Positions 1-5,001 of a stretch of 11,583 nucleotides of DNA are shown one piece after another. The stretch's first letter is position 1; the number at the start of each line of letters is the position of its first letter. The DNA is from CAZRHH01 sp964599885 (GTDB lineage Bacteria; Chloroflexota; Dehalococcoidia; DSTF01; JACRBR01), in NCBI GenBank assembly GCA_964599885.1, contig CAZRHH010000090.1:1-11583 (forward strand). The letters are read 5' to 3'. Made by a program: the position numbers and the translations under genes. The notes under the pieces were generated by a model. That model worked only from the letters and a program-made list of their open reading frames with translations. It had not been told where the DNA came from and searched no databases.

Positions 1-112
1 TGCCGGCGCTGAGGCGTCGCGCGGCGAACCACGCCGCGTTGAAGGCGGCGCAGGCGGCGGTTGCCGCATCGGCGGCGAAGACGAGTCCGGCGCCCGGATC
101 CATGTGTTTCAT
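1..112 (-). CDS. Partial protein of unknown function behind an SOS-type promoter
   Basis: Only the first 37 or so codons lie in the window; the gene runs off the left edge. The reading begins MKHMDPGAG and continues as an alanine-rich, probably helical stretch without stops. The ATG at 112 is preceded, seven bases away, by GGAG (120-123), a usable ribosome binding site; the next ATG, at 103, has poorer spacing. I do not recognise the family from this fragment. The main clue is the upstream region: a -35/-10 pair with a GAAC-N4-GTTC operator between them, so the gene is probably induced by DNA damage. DNA repair, mutagenesis and cell-division control genes are the usual members of such regulons, but the sequence does not say which. 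It is divergent from the zinc-ribbon microprotein at 320. Confidence 0.55.
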   Translation of the reverse strand, partial: MKHMDPGAGLVFAADAATAACAAFNAAWFAARRLSAG

Positions 113-149
113 TGCCTCGCTCCGGCATCGATAGAAGTGGATACGCGGG

Positions 150-179
150 AGTATAGAACATACGTTCTAGGAAAGTCGA
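150..179 (-). promoter_or_regulatory. Promoter of the left-edge gene
   Basis: Read on the minus strand, TCGACT (174-179, four of six matches to TTGACA) and TATACT (150-155, five of six matches to TATAAT) are separated by 18 bases. This places the transcript start about 30 bases before the ATG at 112, leaving room for the GGAG ribosome binding site. The spacer is largely filled by the LexA-type palindrome. Confidence 0.6.
156..167. promoter_or_regulatory. LexA/DinR-type SOS box
   Basis: GAACATACGTTC is a perfect match to the core of the LexA box known from Bacillus and actinobacteria (GAAC-RNRY-GTTC). The outermost bases of the longer consensus are A and T here rather than C and G, but they still pair with each other. 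The site abuts the -10 hexamer of the minus-strand promoter, where bound repressor would exclude RNA polymerase. It is about 150 bases from the plus-strand gene at 320, so control of that gene is less likely. Confidence 0.65.
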
Positions 180-248
180 GTGGTCCATGTCACCCTGAAT
201 AGCGAAACGTCTCTGGCTGGCTGGCGATTCCGCGTCCTGTGCTAATCT

Positions 249-269
249 CGTTATGAATTTGCAATAACG
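249..269. repeat. Short AT-rich inverted repeat upstream of the microprotein
   Basis: CGTTAT (249-254) and ATAACG (264-269) form a six-base inverted repeat around a nine-base centre, 50 bases before the microprotein start. It is one of the few AT-rich spots in this GC-rich gap and may mark its promoter or an operator. No convincing -35/-10 pair could be assigned. Confidence 0.25.
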
Positions 270-319
270 CGCGATTCGCGACGACCGCACGTGGCATCCC
301 CGCCCAAGGAGACCTGAAC

Positions 320-454
320 GTGCCGCAACATCACTGGGAAGCGATCGCCCTCGGCCGCGTCTGCGCGGTGTGCAAACTCGTCCAGGCCACGGGCGAATTC
401 GACGACACCGTGCCCTGTATCGAACAGAAGTCACCCAAGCCGCGAAAGCGCTGA
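320..454 (+). CDS. 44-residue zinc-ribbon-like microprotein
   Basis: A GTG start at 320 has a consensus ribosome binding site, AAGGAG (306-311), eight bases upstream. The protein starts MPQHHWEAIALGRVCAVC and ends in a basic KSPKPRKR tail before TGA at 452-454. Cys15 and Cys18 form a CxxC knuckle; Cys33, with His4 or His5, could complete a zinc site. The pattern 'HxW...RxCxxC...PC' recalls the very small zinc-ribbon proteins common in actinobacteria and Chloroflexota, whose function is generally unknown; that family link is from memory. The basic tail suggests nucleic-acid or ribosome contact, as an inference. It ends two bases before the stop of the convergent acetyltransferase gene. Coding status rests mainly on the strong ribosome binding site and the cysteine spacing. 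Confidence 0.7.
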   Translation: MPQHHWEAIALGRVCAVCKLVQATGEFDDTVPCIEQKSPKPRKR

Positions 455-456
455 AG

Positions 457-940
457 CTAGTGGCTTGGGTAGAGGCGCACGAATCCCATGCGCTCGTACA
501 GCCGCTCGGCGGGCTCGTTGCCCGATGTCACTACTAGGCTGAGTTCTCTCTCTCCGCGCACCATCAAAGCATTCATGCTGTTTTGGATGAGTGCTCGCGC
601 AAGTCCTCGCCTCTTCCATGCCGGCGCTGTACGCCTGAGCGAGCAGCGGCGCCCCATGAAGCATTGTCACATGCGTCACCGCCACCGGCTGTTGAGCGTC
701 CAGCGCGACGAAGCTGCAATCATCGAGGAAATCCCCGTGCGCGCCGTTCAACGTCGCACGCACAGACTGCTCGGCGGCGGCCAACGACTCGCCGTCGTCG
801 TCGACTGATCCACGATACGCCGCGAGCATGAGCGAACTCAGCTCTTCCGCGTCGCGCTGTTCGACGCGCCTGGTCAGAAGTTCGCTCAAGGCCGGTCGCT
901 GAGCGAGCTGTGTTGTGAGATGGATCCGCGGGCGGTTCAT
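457..940 (-). pseudogene. GNAT-family N-acetyltransferase, split by a frameshift
   Basis: The N-terminal part reads from the ATG at 940 (MNRPRIHLTTQ) through a typical GNAT first half (LSSLMLAAYRG, then CSFVALDAQQPVAVTHV) to ...LLAQAY. The second half is in another frame: TAPAWKRRGLARALIQ, the acetyl-CoA-binding motif A with R-R-G-L-A, then LVVTSGNEPAERLYERMGF and the stop at 457-459. Skipping one base near 631 joins them into a normal GNAT of about 160 residues. Cause: a one-base insertion or two-base deletion (a lost AC from an ACAC run would fit). It may be a recent pseudogene or an assembly error, because both halves look otherwise intact. Substrate is not predictable. No Shine-Dalgarno is present; a -10 element lies seven bases before the ATG. 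Confidence 0.8.
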
Positions 941-947
941 ATCAGAG

Positions 948-953
948 ATTGTA
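948..953 (-). promoter_or_regulatory. -10 element, leaderless start of the GNAT gene
   Basis: On the minus strand TACAAT lies seven bases before the ATG at 940, so transcription should begin at or within a base of the start codon. No -35 match is clear. Repeat A1 lies just upstream. Confidence 0.5.
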
Positions 954-972
954 GTTCGGCGTTCTGGCTCGT

Positions 973-1005
973 GATATCGGGGCGGACACATAGGTCCACC
1001 CCTAC
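973..1005 (-). repeat. Family A hairpin repeat, copy A1
   Basis: This is a 33-bp copy in minus orientation, reading GTAGGGG at its 5' end and CCCCGATATC at its 3' end. The stem is GGGGTGGAC with GTCCGCCCC around the loop CTATGT, all paired if one T-G wobble is allowed. It sits between the 3' end of cysM (1041) and the promoter of the acetyltransferase. Confidence 0.8.
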
Positions 1006-1040
1006 GGTGGTCTTCCGACACGAATCTATGGGCAAACGCA

Positions 1041-1976
1041 TCACCACCAGATGACGTCGTCCATCGACTCTTCGTCTTCTTCGACGACGCCGCGCGACCA
1101 GAGGTTCGTGTCGAGATACTTCCAGCCGGAGTCGGCAAAGATCAGCACGATGTTGCCCTTGTCGATGCGCTCCGCGAACCGCAGGCCGGCGTGGAGCACT
1201 GCGCCGGCGGAGACGCCGCCGAAGATGCCCTCGCGCTCGACCAGCAGCCGCGCGGCGCGGAAGGCGTGACCGCTGCGGACGAGCATCTTCCCATCGAGCG
1301 CGGCGAGGTCGAGGATCGGCGGGATGAAGCCGTCGGCGAGGCTCTTCAGCCCCTGCAGCGCGTTGCCCGGGTGCGGCTCGACGGCGATGATCCGCGTCTG
1401 CGCGTTCGCTTCTTTCAGCCGCCGGCCGACGCCCATCAGCGTGCCGCCCGTGCCCAGTCCGGCGACGAAGATATCGATCTCCGGCACGTCGGCAAGGATC
1501 TCCTCCGCCGTCCAGACGTAATGGGCGCGCGCGTTGTGTTCGTTGCTGAACTGGTCGAGCATGAAGCAGCGCTCGCGGTCAGCCATCTCGCGGGCGACGC
1601 GCATCGCGCCGGTGACGCCTTCTTCGGCGGGCACCCAGTGGACCTCGGCGCCGTAGACGGCGAGCGCTCGCGGGATCTCCGGATACACGTTCTCCGGCAT
1701 GACGATGCGCGCGTGGTAGCCCATCGCGCGGCCAATCATCGCCAGCGCGATACCGGTGTTGCCCGTACTCGCTTCGATCACCGTGTCGCCGGGCACGAGC
1801 AGCCCGTCGCGCTCGGCGTGCTGCAGCATGTGCTTGACGATGCGGTCCTTGATCGATCCGGTGGGGTTCCAGCCTTCGAGCTTGGCGAAGATGCGCACGT
1901 CTGGCTTCGGCGAGAGTTGCCGGAGTTCGACCATCGGCGTGTTGCCGATCGTGTGCAGCACATGAAGATGATGCAT
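1041..1976 (-). CDS. cysM: Cysteine synthase, CysM type (PLP-dependent sulfhydrylase)
   Basis: This 311-residue cytoplasmic enzyme of PLP fold type II replaces the activated side chain of O-acetylserine or O-phosphoserine with sulfide or a thiocarboxylate to make cysteine. Visible landmarks are NPTGSIKDR with the PLP lysine Lys43, EASTGNTGI (substrate loop), GLGTGGTLMG (phosphate loop, 173-182), GGVSAGAVLHA with Ser256 near the PLP ring nitrogen, and ADSGWKYLDT. The last motif and the acidic tail ending in DDVIWW resemble Mycobacterium tuberculosis CysM, which uses O-phosphoserine and the CysO thiocarboxylate; from a by-eye alignment, its phosphoserine-binding Arg220 corresponds to Lys230 here. 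No cysO-like gene is in the window. The ATG at 1976 has no ribosome binding site but a -10 six bases upstream. Substrate choice is uncertain; the family is not. Confidence 0.92.
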   Translation of the reverse strand: MHHLHVLHTIGNTPMVELRQLSPKPDVRIFAKLEGWNPTGSIKDRIVKHMLQHAERDGLLVPGDTVIEASTGNTGIALAMIGRAMGYHARIVMPENVYPEIPRALAVYGAEVHWVPAEEGVTGAMRVAREMADRERCFMLDQFSNEHNARAHYVWTAEEILADVPEIDIFVAGLGTGGTLMGVGRRLKEANAQTRIIAVEPHPGNALQGLKSLADGFIPPILDLAALDGKMLVRSGHAFRAARLLVEREGIFGGVSAGAVLHAGLRFAERIDKGNIVLIFADSGWKYLDTNLWSRGVVEEDEESMDDVIWW

Positions 1977-1982
1977 GCGTCG

Positions 1983-1988
1983 AGTATA
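1983..1988 (-). promoter_or_regulatory. -10 element, leaderless start of cysM
   Basis: TATACT on the minus strand is separated from the ATG at 1976 by exactly six bases (CGACGC). No Shine-Dalgarno and no clear -35 are seen. The arrangement predicts that the mRNA begins at the start codon. Confidence 0.6.
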
Positions 1989-2058
1989 TGTTGGCCGAAC
2001 ATCGGACCCCGAACGCCCGTGCGGTCAGACTCGCCCGCGCTCCGACTCTTGAACACTG

Positions 2059-2091
2059 GTAGGGGCCCCGCTTGCCGGGCCCGGTCGAATC
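2059..2091 (+). repeat. Diverged family A-like repeat, copy A6
   Basis: It has the same 33-bp length and the same borders as family A (GTAGGGGC at the start, GGGCCCGGT near the end, closing in ATC), but a different centre. GGGCCC occurs at 2063-2068 and 2077-2082 and can form a six-base stem. It lies in the 265-base gap between the divergent cysM and tandem-Nudix genes. Confidence 0.5.
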
Positions 2092-2108
2092 GCCGACACG
2101 CACCAACC

Positions 2109-2133
2109 GTGGCGGCATAGCTTGCTATGCCGA
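2109..2133. repeat. Palindromic repeat D, copy 1
   Basis: The arms CGGCATAGC and GCTATGCCG around TT are perfectly paired. The 25 bases from 2109 to 2133 recur identically at 2157-2181. It lies in the divergent promoter region between cysM and the tandem-Nudix gene. Confidence 0.85.
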
Positions 2134-2156
2134 ACTCGCAGCACCGAACCGCGGGT

Positions 2157-2181
2157 GTGGCGGCATAGCTTGCTATGCCGA
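2157..2181. repeat. Palindromic repeat D, copy 2
   Basis: This is an identical second copy of the 25-bp palindrome, 48 bases downstream of the first in the same orientation. It ends about 50 bases before the -10 of the Nudix gene, so it could serve as a repressor site or simply be a dispersed repeat. Confidence 0.85.
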
Positions 2182-2229
2182 GCTTCGTCGTACGCCCCGG
2201 TTCCAGATTCCAGGTTCTGCACCGCCCCG

Positions 2230-2235
2230 TACACT
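2230..2235 (+). promoter_or_regulatory. -10 element, leaderless start of the tandem-Nudix gene
   Basis: TACACT is followed by six bases (ACCCCT) and then the ATG at 2242. There is no Shine-Dalgarno. This supports 2242 over earlier in-frame ATGs, which would also add a repeat-encoded leader absent from Nudix proteins. Confidence 0.55.
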
Positions 2236-2241
2236 ACCCCT

Positions 2242-3150
2242 ATGCCCGCACCAGAAGCACCGCGCGAAGCCATCGCGATCGCCATCATCGTCGACAACAA
2301 CGGCCGCGTCCTGCTGCAACTCCGCGACAACACGCCCGGCCTCGAAGGCGCGAACATGTGGGGCTTTTTCGGCGGCCACCTCGAAGCCGGCGAAACGCCG
2401 GCCGAAGCGCTCCTCCGCGAACTCCAGGAAGAACTCGGCTGGCGTCCCCGCCACTTCGAGCGCTACGGCCTGCGCGATGTCGACGCCGACGGCTGGCACG
2501 TCACGTCGCACATCTTCGCCGCGCATCTCGACGTCGCCCTCGACGCCCTCGTCCAGACCGAAGGCCAGGCACTCGACGTCTTTCCGCTCGACGCGCTCCC
2601 GTCCGGCATCGTCCCCAGCATCCGGCCAGTGCTCGAAGAGTTCGCGGCGTCGGACGCGTATAAGCGCGTGAAGCGGGGGTGGGCGCATCTGACGACGACG
2701 GGGTTGCTCGTCGATCGTGAGGGGCGCTTTTTGCTGCAGCATCGCGACGACTTCGATTACATCGCCAACCCGGGGATGTGGGGATCGTTCGGCGGCGAGA
2801 TCGAGCCGTACGAACCGCCGGACGAGTCGTTCCTGCGCGAGATGCGAGAGGAGCTTTCGTGGCAGCCGTCGCGATTCGAGCTGTACGCGACGTACCCGTA
2901 TCGCCGCGGCGCCCCGTACAACGACGCGCGCGCCATGCAACTCATTTACGTGTATACGGCTCTGGCCGACGTGCCGGAATCGGAGTTGGTGCTGGGCGAG
3001 GGGCAGGGACTCGCCTTCTTCGCGCCCGATGCGCTGCCCGGGAAGATCGTCCCCGACCTCAGGACGCTCATCGAACGCTTCGTCGCGACGGATGCGTACG
3101 CGGCGCTTCGGCGCAGAACAGAGAGCAAAGAGCAGAGAACAGAGGGGTAG
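2242..3150 (+). CDS. Tandem two-domain Nudix hydrolase
   Basis: The protein has 302 residues and two full Nudix domains in a row. Nudix enzymes cleave nucleoside diphosphates linked to another moiety, such as oxidised dNTPs, using Mg2+ held by the motif GX5EX7REUXEEXGU. Box 1 (Gly45 to Trp67: GHLEAGE..., RELQEELGW) matches exactly. Box 2 (Gly185 to Trp207: GEIEPYE..., REMREELSW) matches except that Ser206 replaces the glycine. Both domains keep the preceding 'MWG.FGG' signature, so both could be active. Single-domain forms are about 150 residues, so this is an internal duplication. The substrate is not predictable. The last dozen residues (RRTESKEQRTEG) are encoded by a low-complexity repeat. 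The start has a leaderless -10. Its first codons nearly match those of the next gene, also a Nudix protein. Confidence 0.9.
   Translation: MPAPEAPREAIAIAIIVDNNGRVLLQLRDNTPGLEGANMWGFFGGHLEAGETPAEALLRELQEELGWRPRHFERYGLRDVDADGWHVTSHIFAAHLDVALDALVQTEGQALDVFPLDALPSGIVPSIRPVLEEFAASDAYKRVKRGWAHLTTTGLLVDREGRFLLQHRDDFDYIANPGMWGSFGGEIEPYEPPDESFLREMREELSWQPSRFELYATYPYRRGAPYNDARAMQLIYVYTALADVPESELVLGEGQGLAFFAPDALPGKIVPDLRTLIERFVATDAYAALRRRTESKEQRTEG
3115..3146 (+). repeat. Purine-rich low-complexity repeat at a gene's 3' end
   Basis: AGAACAGAGAGCAAAGAGCA and the bases after it form an imperfect 6- to 8-base repeat of AGA/GCA units. It overlaps the end of the tandem-Nudix gene and encodes its charged tail. 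Similar motifs recur at 3340-3370. Confidence 0.6.
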
Positions 3151-3184
3151 GCGTGTTCGACGCGCGTTGGGCCTCACCCCCCGG

Positions 3185-3212
3185 CCCCCTCTCCAAATGC
3201 TTGGAGAGGGGG
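3185..3212. repeat. Strong 12-bp-stem hairpin
   Basis: CCCCCTCTCCAA (3185-3196) and TTGGAGAGGGGG (3201-3212) are perfectly complementary around ATGC. It lies 35 bases after the tandem-Nudix stop and could end or stabilise that mRNA, but there is no T-tract, so it is not a classical terminator. The flanking CCTCACCCCCCGGCC resembles a dispersed repeat I recall from other Chloroflexota genomes. Confidence 0.75.
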
Positions 3213-3379
3213 AGTCTGGTGCGAGGACTTTTCAGGCGATGATGCGGATGCGCCGCCCGGGACGCGTGGCGAGCGGCACCCTGGCAGCCGGGATGACGGG
3301 GCAGCGCACAGGAGCGACTCGGGACACACGCACGGGCACGCAGAGGGCACAAAGCGCACGAAACAGAGGGGCAGGCTGC

Positions 3380-3409
3380 GGGACAGCTGCGCGGCCGATC
3401 ATTCATAAT
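3380..3409 (+). promoter_or_regulatory. Possible promoter of the second Nudix gene
   Basis: GGGACA (3380-3385, four of six matches) and CATAAT (3404-3409, five of six matches) are 18 bases apart. A start here would give a leader of about 50 bases. The -10 lies inside the small palindrome CATT-CAT-AATG. Confidence 0.3.
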
Positions 3410-3430
3410 GAGTGGCTACGCCCGCGTTAG

Positions 3431-3455
3431 AACCCAGTTCCTAGTACCCAGAAAC
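3431..3455 (+). repeat. ACCCAGT-type microrepeat
   Basis: AACCCAGTTCCTAGTACCCA and the following GAAAC repeat a CCCAG unit with period of about 14 bases. It ends ten bases before the second Nudix ATG and may have replaced the leaderless -10 seen before the paralogue. Confidence 0.45.
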
Positions 3456-3464
3456 TAAGGGGTT

Positions 3465-4694
3465 ATGCCCGCACCAAAAGCACCGCCGCGACGCATGAGC
3501 GCCGGCGTGATCCTCGTCGACCGGCAGGGGCGCGTGCTGATGCAGCATCGCGACGACGACCCGGCGATCATGTTTCCGGGGCACTGGGGGCTGATCGGCG
3601 GCGCGTCGCTCGGCGAAGAAACGCCGGACCAGGCGGCGCGTCGTGAGGTCGAAGAAGAGACGGGGCAGACGCCGGGGCACATCGAGCCGTTCCGCGCCTA
3701 CTACCAGGAAGAGCAGAAGCCGGGCGCCAGGAAGAAGCCGCAGCCCGGCCGCGCCGACTTCGAGGTCTACATCTTTCACGCGCCGTGCGAGACGCCCGTC
3801 GAGGAGATGGTCTGCGGCGAGGGCGTCGAACTGCGCTCGTTCGCACCGGACGAGATCGCGGCGCTTGATGTCGCGTACAACCATCGCGAAGTGCTGACGG
3901 ACTTCTTCGCGTCCGGGGCGTACGCGCTCTACCTGCGCGGCGTGCCGTTCGGCGCGCCCGGCGAGGAATCGGACATCGTCGCCGATTACGTCGCGGCGCT
4001 CGACGCCGGCGAGCCGTGGTTCGACGCGCTGATGCGGGCGATCGCACTGTGGCAGCAGCCCGACGAAGTGTTCGACGGCCGGCGCTACTGCTACCTCATC
4101 GGCGCCGAAGCGTTCGACTGGCTGCTGCTCGCGGAGCGGCTGATCGCCGAAGCGCCGGAGCGCATCCCCGACGACGAAGCGGAGCGCCTGCTGTTCGATG
4201 GTCTCCCGCCCGACAACGACGGCCGCCCGATCGACGACGCGCGCCTGCACGAGCTGATCGGCGACACGAAGCATCGCGCGCACCTGAACTACGTGTACGG
4301 CGTGACGGTCGAGGAAGCGCTGCAGTACGCGGCGGAGCTTGCTGTCTCGAAAGAGCGCGTCAACGTCTCGATCCGCGATCATCGTGACAGCGACGAGCCG
4401 TCCGATCCGGTGCACGAACGGATCTACGGGCGCCCGCGCGCGGAGCTGCTCGGCGAGTTCCGCGACGAGTCGCAACTCGCGCGTGGCGGCAAGATCTCGC
4501 TGACCGACTATCGAGAGTTCATGTACTGGCTGTTCAAGTACCGGGTGCAGAACAGCGAGCCGGCGCGCGTCGCGTCGGACACGCGGAAGGCGCTGGCGCA
4601 GCTATCGGCGATGGATGATGCGGTGCGCCGCTCCGGCCGCCGGAAGAAGGTGGATGATCGGGTGGAGGAGATCTTCGCGGAGCAGCGGACATGA
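3465..4694 (+). CDS. Nudix hydrolase fused to an unidentified ~240-residue C-terminal domain
   Basis: This protein has 409 residues. Residues 11-150 form a Nudix domain: FPGHWGLIGG, then the box from Gly46 to Gln68 (GASLGEE..., REVEEETGQ), which fits the consensus except for Gln at the last hydrophobic position. From about residue 170 a second region begins that is not Nudix: YVAALDAGEPWFDALM, GRRYCYLIGAEAFDWLLLAE, KHRAHLNYVYGVTVEEALQ, SLTDYREFMYWLFKYR and ARVASDTRKAL. It looks helical and aromatic-rich, with a conserved feel. I have an uncertain memory of stand-alone proteins of this type in Chloroflexota but cannot name a family. A basic tail (RRSGRRKK) follows. The start at 3465 is supported by near-identity of its first codons with those of the upstream paralogue; AAGGGG two bases before the ATG is a poor ribosome binding site. 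Repeat DNA begins immediately after the stop. Confidence 0.85.
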   Translation: MPAPKAPPRRMSAGVILVDRQGRVLMQHRDDDPAIMFPGHWGLIGGASLGEETPDQAARREVEEETGQTPGHIEPFRAYYQEEQKPGARKKPQPGRADFEVYIFHAPCETPVEEMVCGEGVELRSFAPDEIAALDVAYNHREVLTDFFASGAYALYLRGVPFGAPGEESDIVADYVAALDAGEPWFDALMRAIALWQQPDEVFDGRRYCYLIGAEAFDWLLLAERLIAEAPERIPDDEAERLLFDGLPPDNDGRPIDDARLHELIGDTKHRAHLNYVYGVTVEEALQYAAELAVSKERVNVSIRDHRDSDEPSDPVHERIYGRPRAELLGEFRDESQLARGGKISLTDYREFMYWLFKYRVQNSEPARVASDTRKALAQLSAMDDAVRRSGRRKKVDDRVEEIFAEQRT

Positions 4695-4695
4695 C

Positions 4696-4743
4696 GGTTC
4701 ACCGCAAAGGCGCAAAGGACGCGGAGGAGCGCGAAGGTTTTTC
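4696..4743 (+). repeat. Family C repeat, divergent copy C0
   Basis: It starts GGTTCACCGCAAAGGCGCAA, continues with GGAGG and GCGAAGG units, and closes in TTTTTCGG. It is a diverged relative of C1, which follows directly, and starts two bases after the Nudix-fusion stop codon. Confidence 0.6.
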
Positions 4744-4744
4744 G

Positions 4745-4780
4745 GGTTCACCACAGAGGCACAGAGGCACAGAGGTTTTT
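4745..4780 (+). repeat. Family C repeat, copy C1
   Basis: It starts GGTTCACCACAGAGG and has three CACAGAGG units ending in TTTTT. It is the inverted partner of the copy at 4955-4993. This type of CACAGAGGCACAGAGG sequence is a recurrent intergenic repeat in several phyla, as I recall. Confidence 0.75.
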
Positions 4781-4807
4781 CAGGGCGTGGCGACGAGGGT
4801 GGTGCGC

Positions 4808-4840
4808 GATACCGGGACGCCCACGTGGGTGCATCCCTAC
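4808..4840 (-). repeat. Family A hairpin repeat, copy A2
   Basis: This is a 33-bp copy in minus orientation with the borders GTAGGGA and CCCGGTATC. The stem GGGATGCAC/GGGCGTCCC around CCACGT has one mismatch and one wobble, so it is the most worn of the clear copies. Confidence 0.65.
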
Positions 4841-4928
4841 CGAGGTCGATGGTACAGGCATGGCGGTTTCGCAGTGTGATCGCGCGACCGTGCGTGGGTC
4901 ATAGGACAACGCGCTGGCGGGCCAGATG

Positions 4929-4955
4929 TGACACGGGCTGAAAGCCCGTGCCACA
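4929..4955 (+). repeat. Family B hairpin repeat, copy B1
   Basis: CACGGGCT (4932-4939) and AGCCCGTG (4943-4950) pair perfectly around GAA. The flanks TGA and CCACA are shared with copy B4 at 10518. Confidence 0.8.
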
Positions 4956-4993
4956 AAAACCCTCTGTGCCTCTGTGCCTCTGTGGTGAAAACC
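4955..4993 (-). repeat. Family C repeat, copy C2
   Basis: It is the reverse complement of C1 (TTCACCACAGAGGCACAGAG and onward, then TTTTT), with a 29-base perfect match and a one-base difference before the T-run. It ends eight bases before the stop codon of the D-cysteine desulfhydrase-like gene. Confidence 0.75.
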
Positions 4994-5001
4994 GAACGAG
5001 A

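Larger units (their letters stand above)
3151..3464. other. Intergenic gap between the two Nudix genes
   Basis: These 314 bases hold no credible gene. They contain a strong hairpin (3185-3212), low-complexity CACAGAGG/GGCACAAAG-like sequence around 3340-3370, a possible promoter (3380-3409) and an ACCCAGT-type microrepeat just before the second Nudix start. Confidence 0.7.
4695..5001. other. Repeat-filled gap between convergent genes
   Basis: These 307 bases lie between the stops of the Nudix fusion and the D-cysteine desulfhydrase-like gene. No gene is supported. They carry three family C copies (4696-4743, 4745-4780 and, inverted, 4955-4993), one family A copy and one family B copy. Families A and B lie between the inverted C copies. 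Confidence 0.75.

Noticed and set aside
1191..2120. Long open frame on the plus strand opposite cysM (about 309 codons)
   Set aside because: It is antisense to a gene with clear PLP-enzyme motifs and shows no domain pattern; long empty frames are usual opposite GC-rich genes.
2173..3177. Minus-strand frame of about 334 codons opposite the tandem-Nudix gene, and a similar one at 3441-4475, both containing CFWCGH
   Set aside because: The CFWCGH 'zinc finger' in both arises because the first codons of the two sense Nudix genes are nearly identical; the sense strand has real catalytic motifs.
3185..3212. Intrinsic terminator at the 12-bp hairpin
   Set aside because: There is no T-run on either side, so it is listed as a repeat hairpin only.
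4745..4780. CRISPR-like regularity in the CACAGAGG repeats
   Set aside because: Units are eight to nine bases with no spacers, and no cas gene is present.
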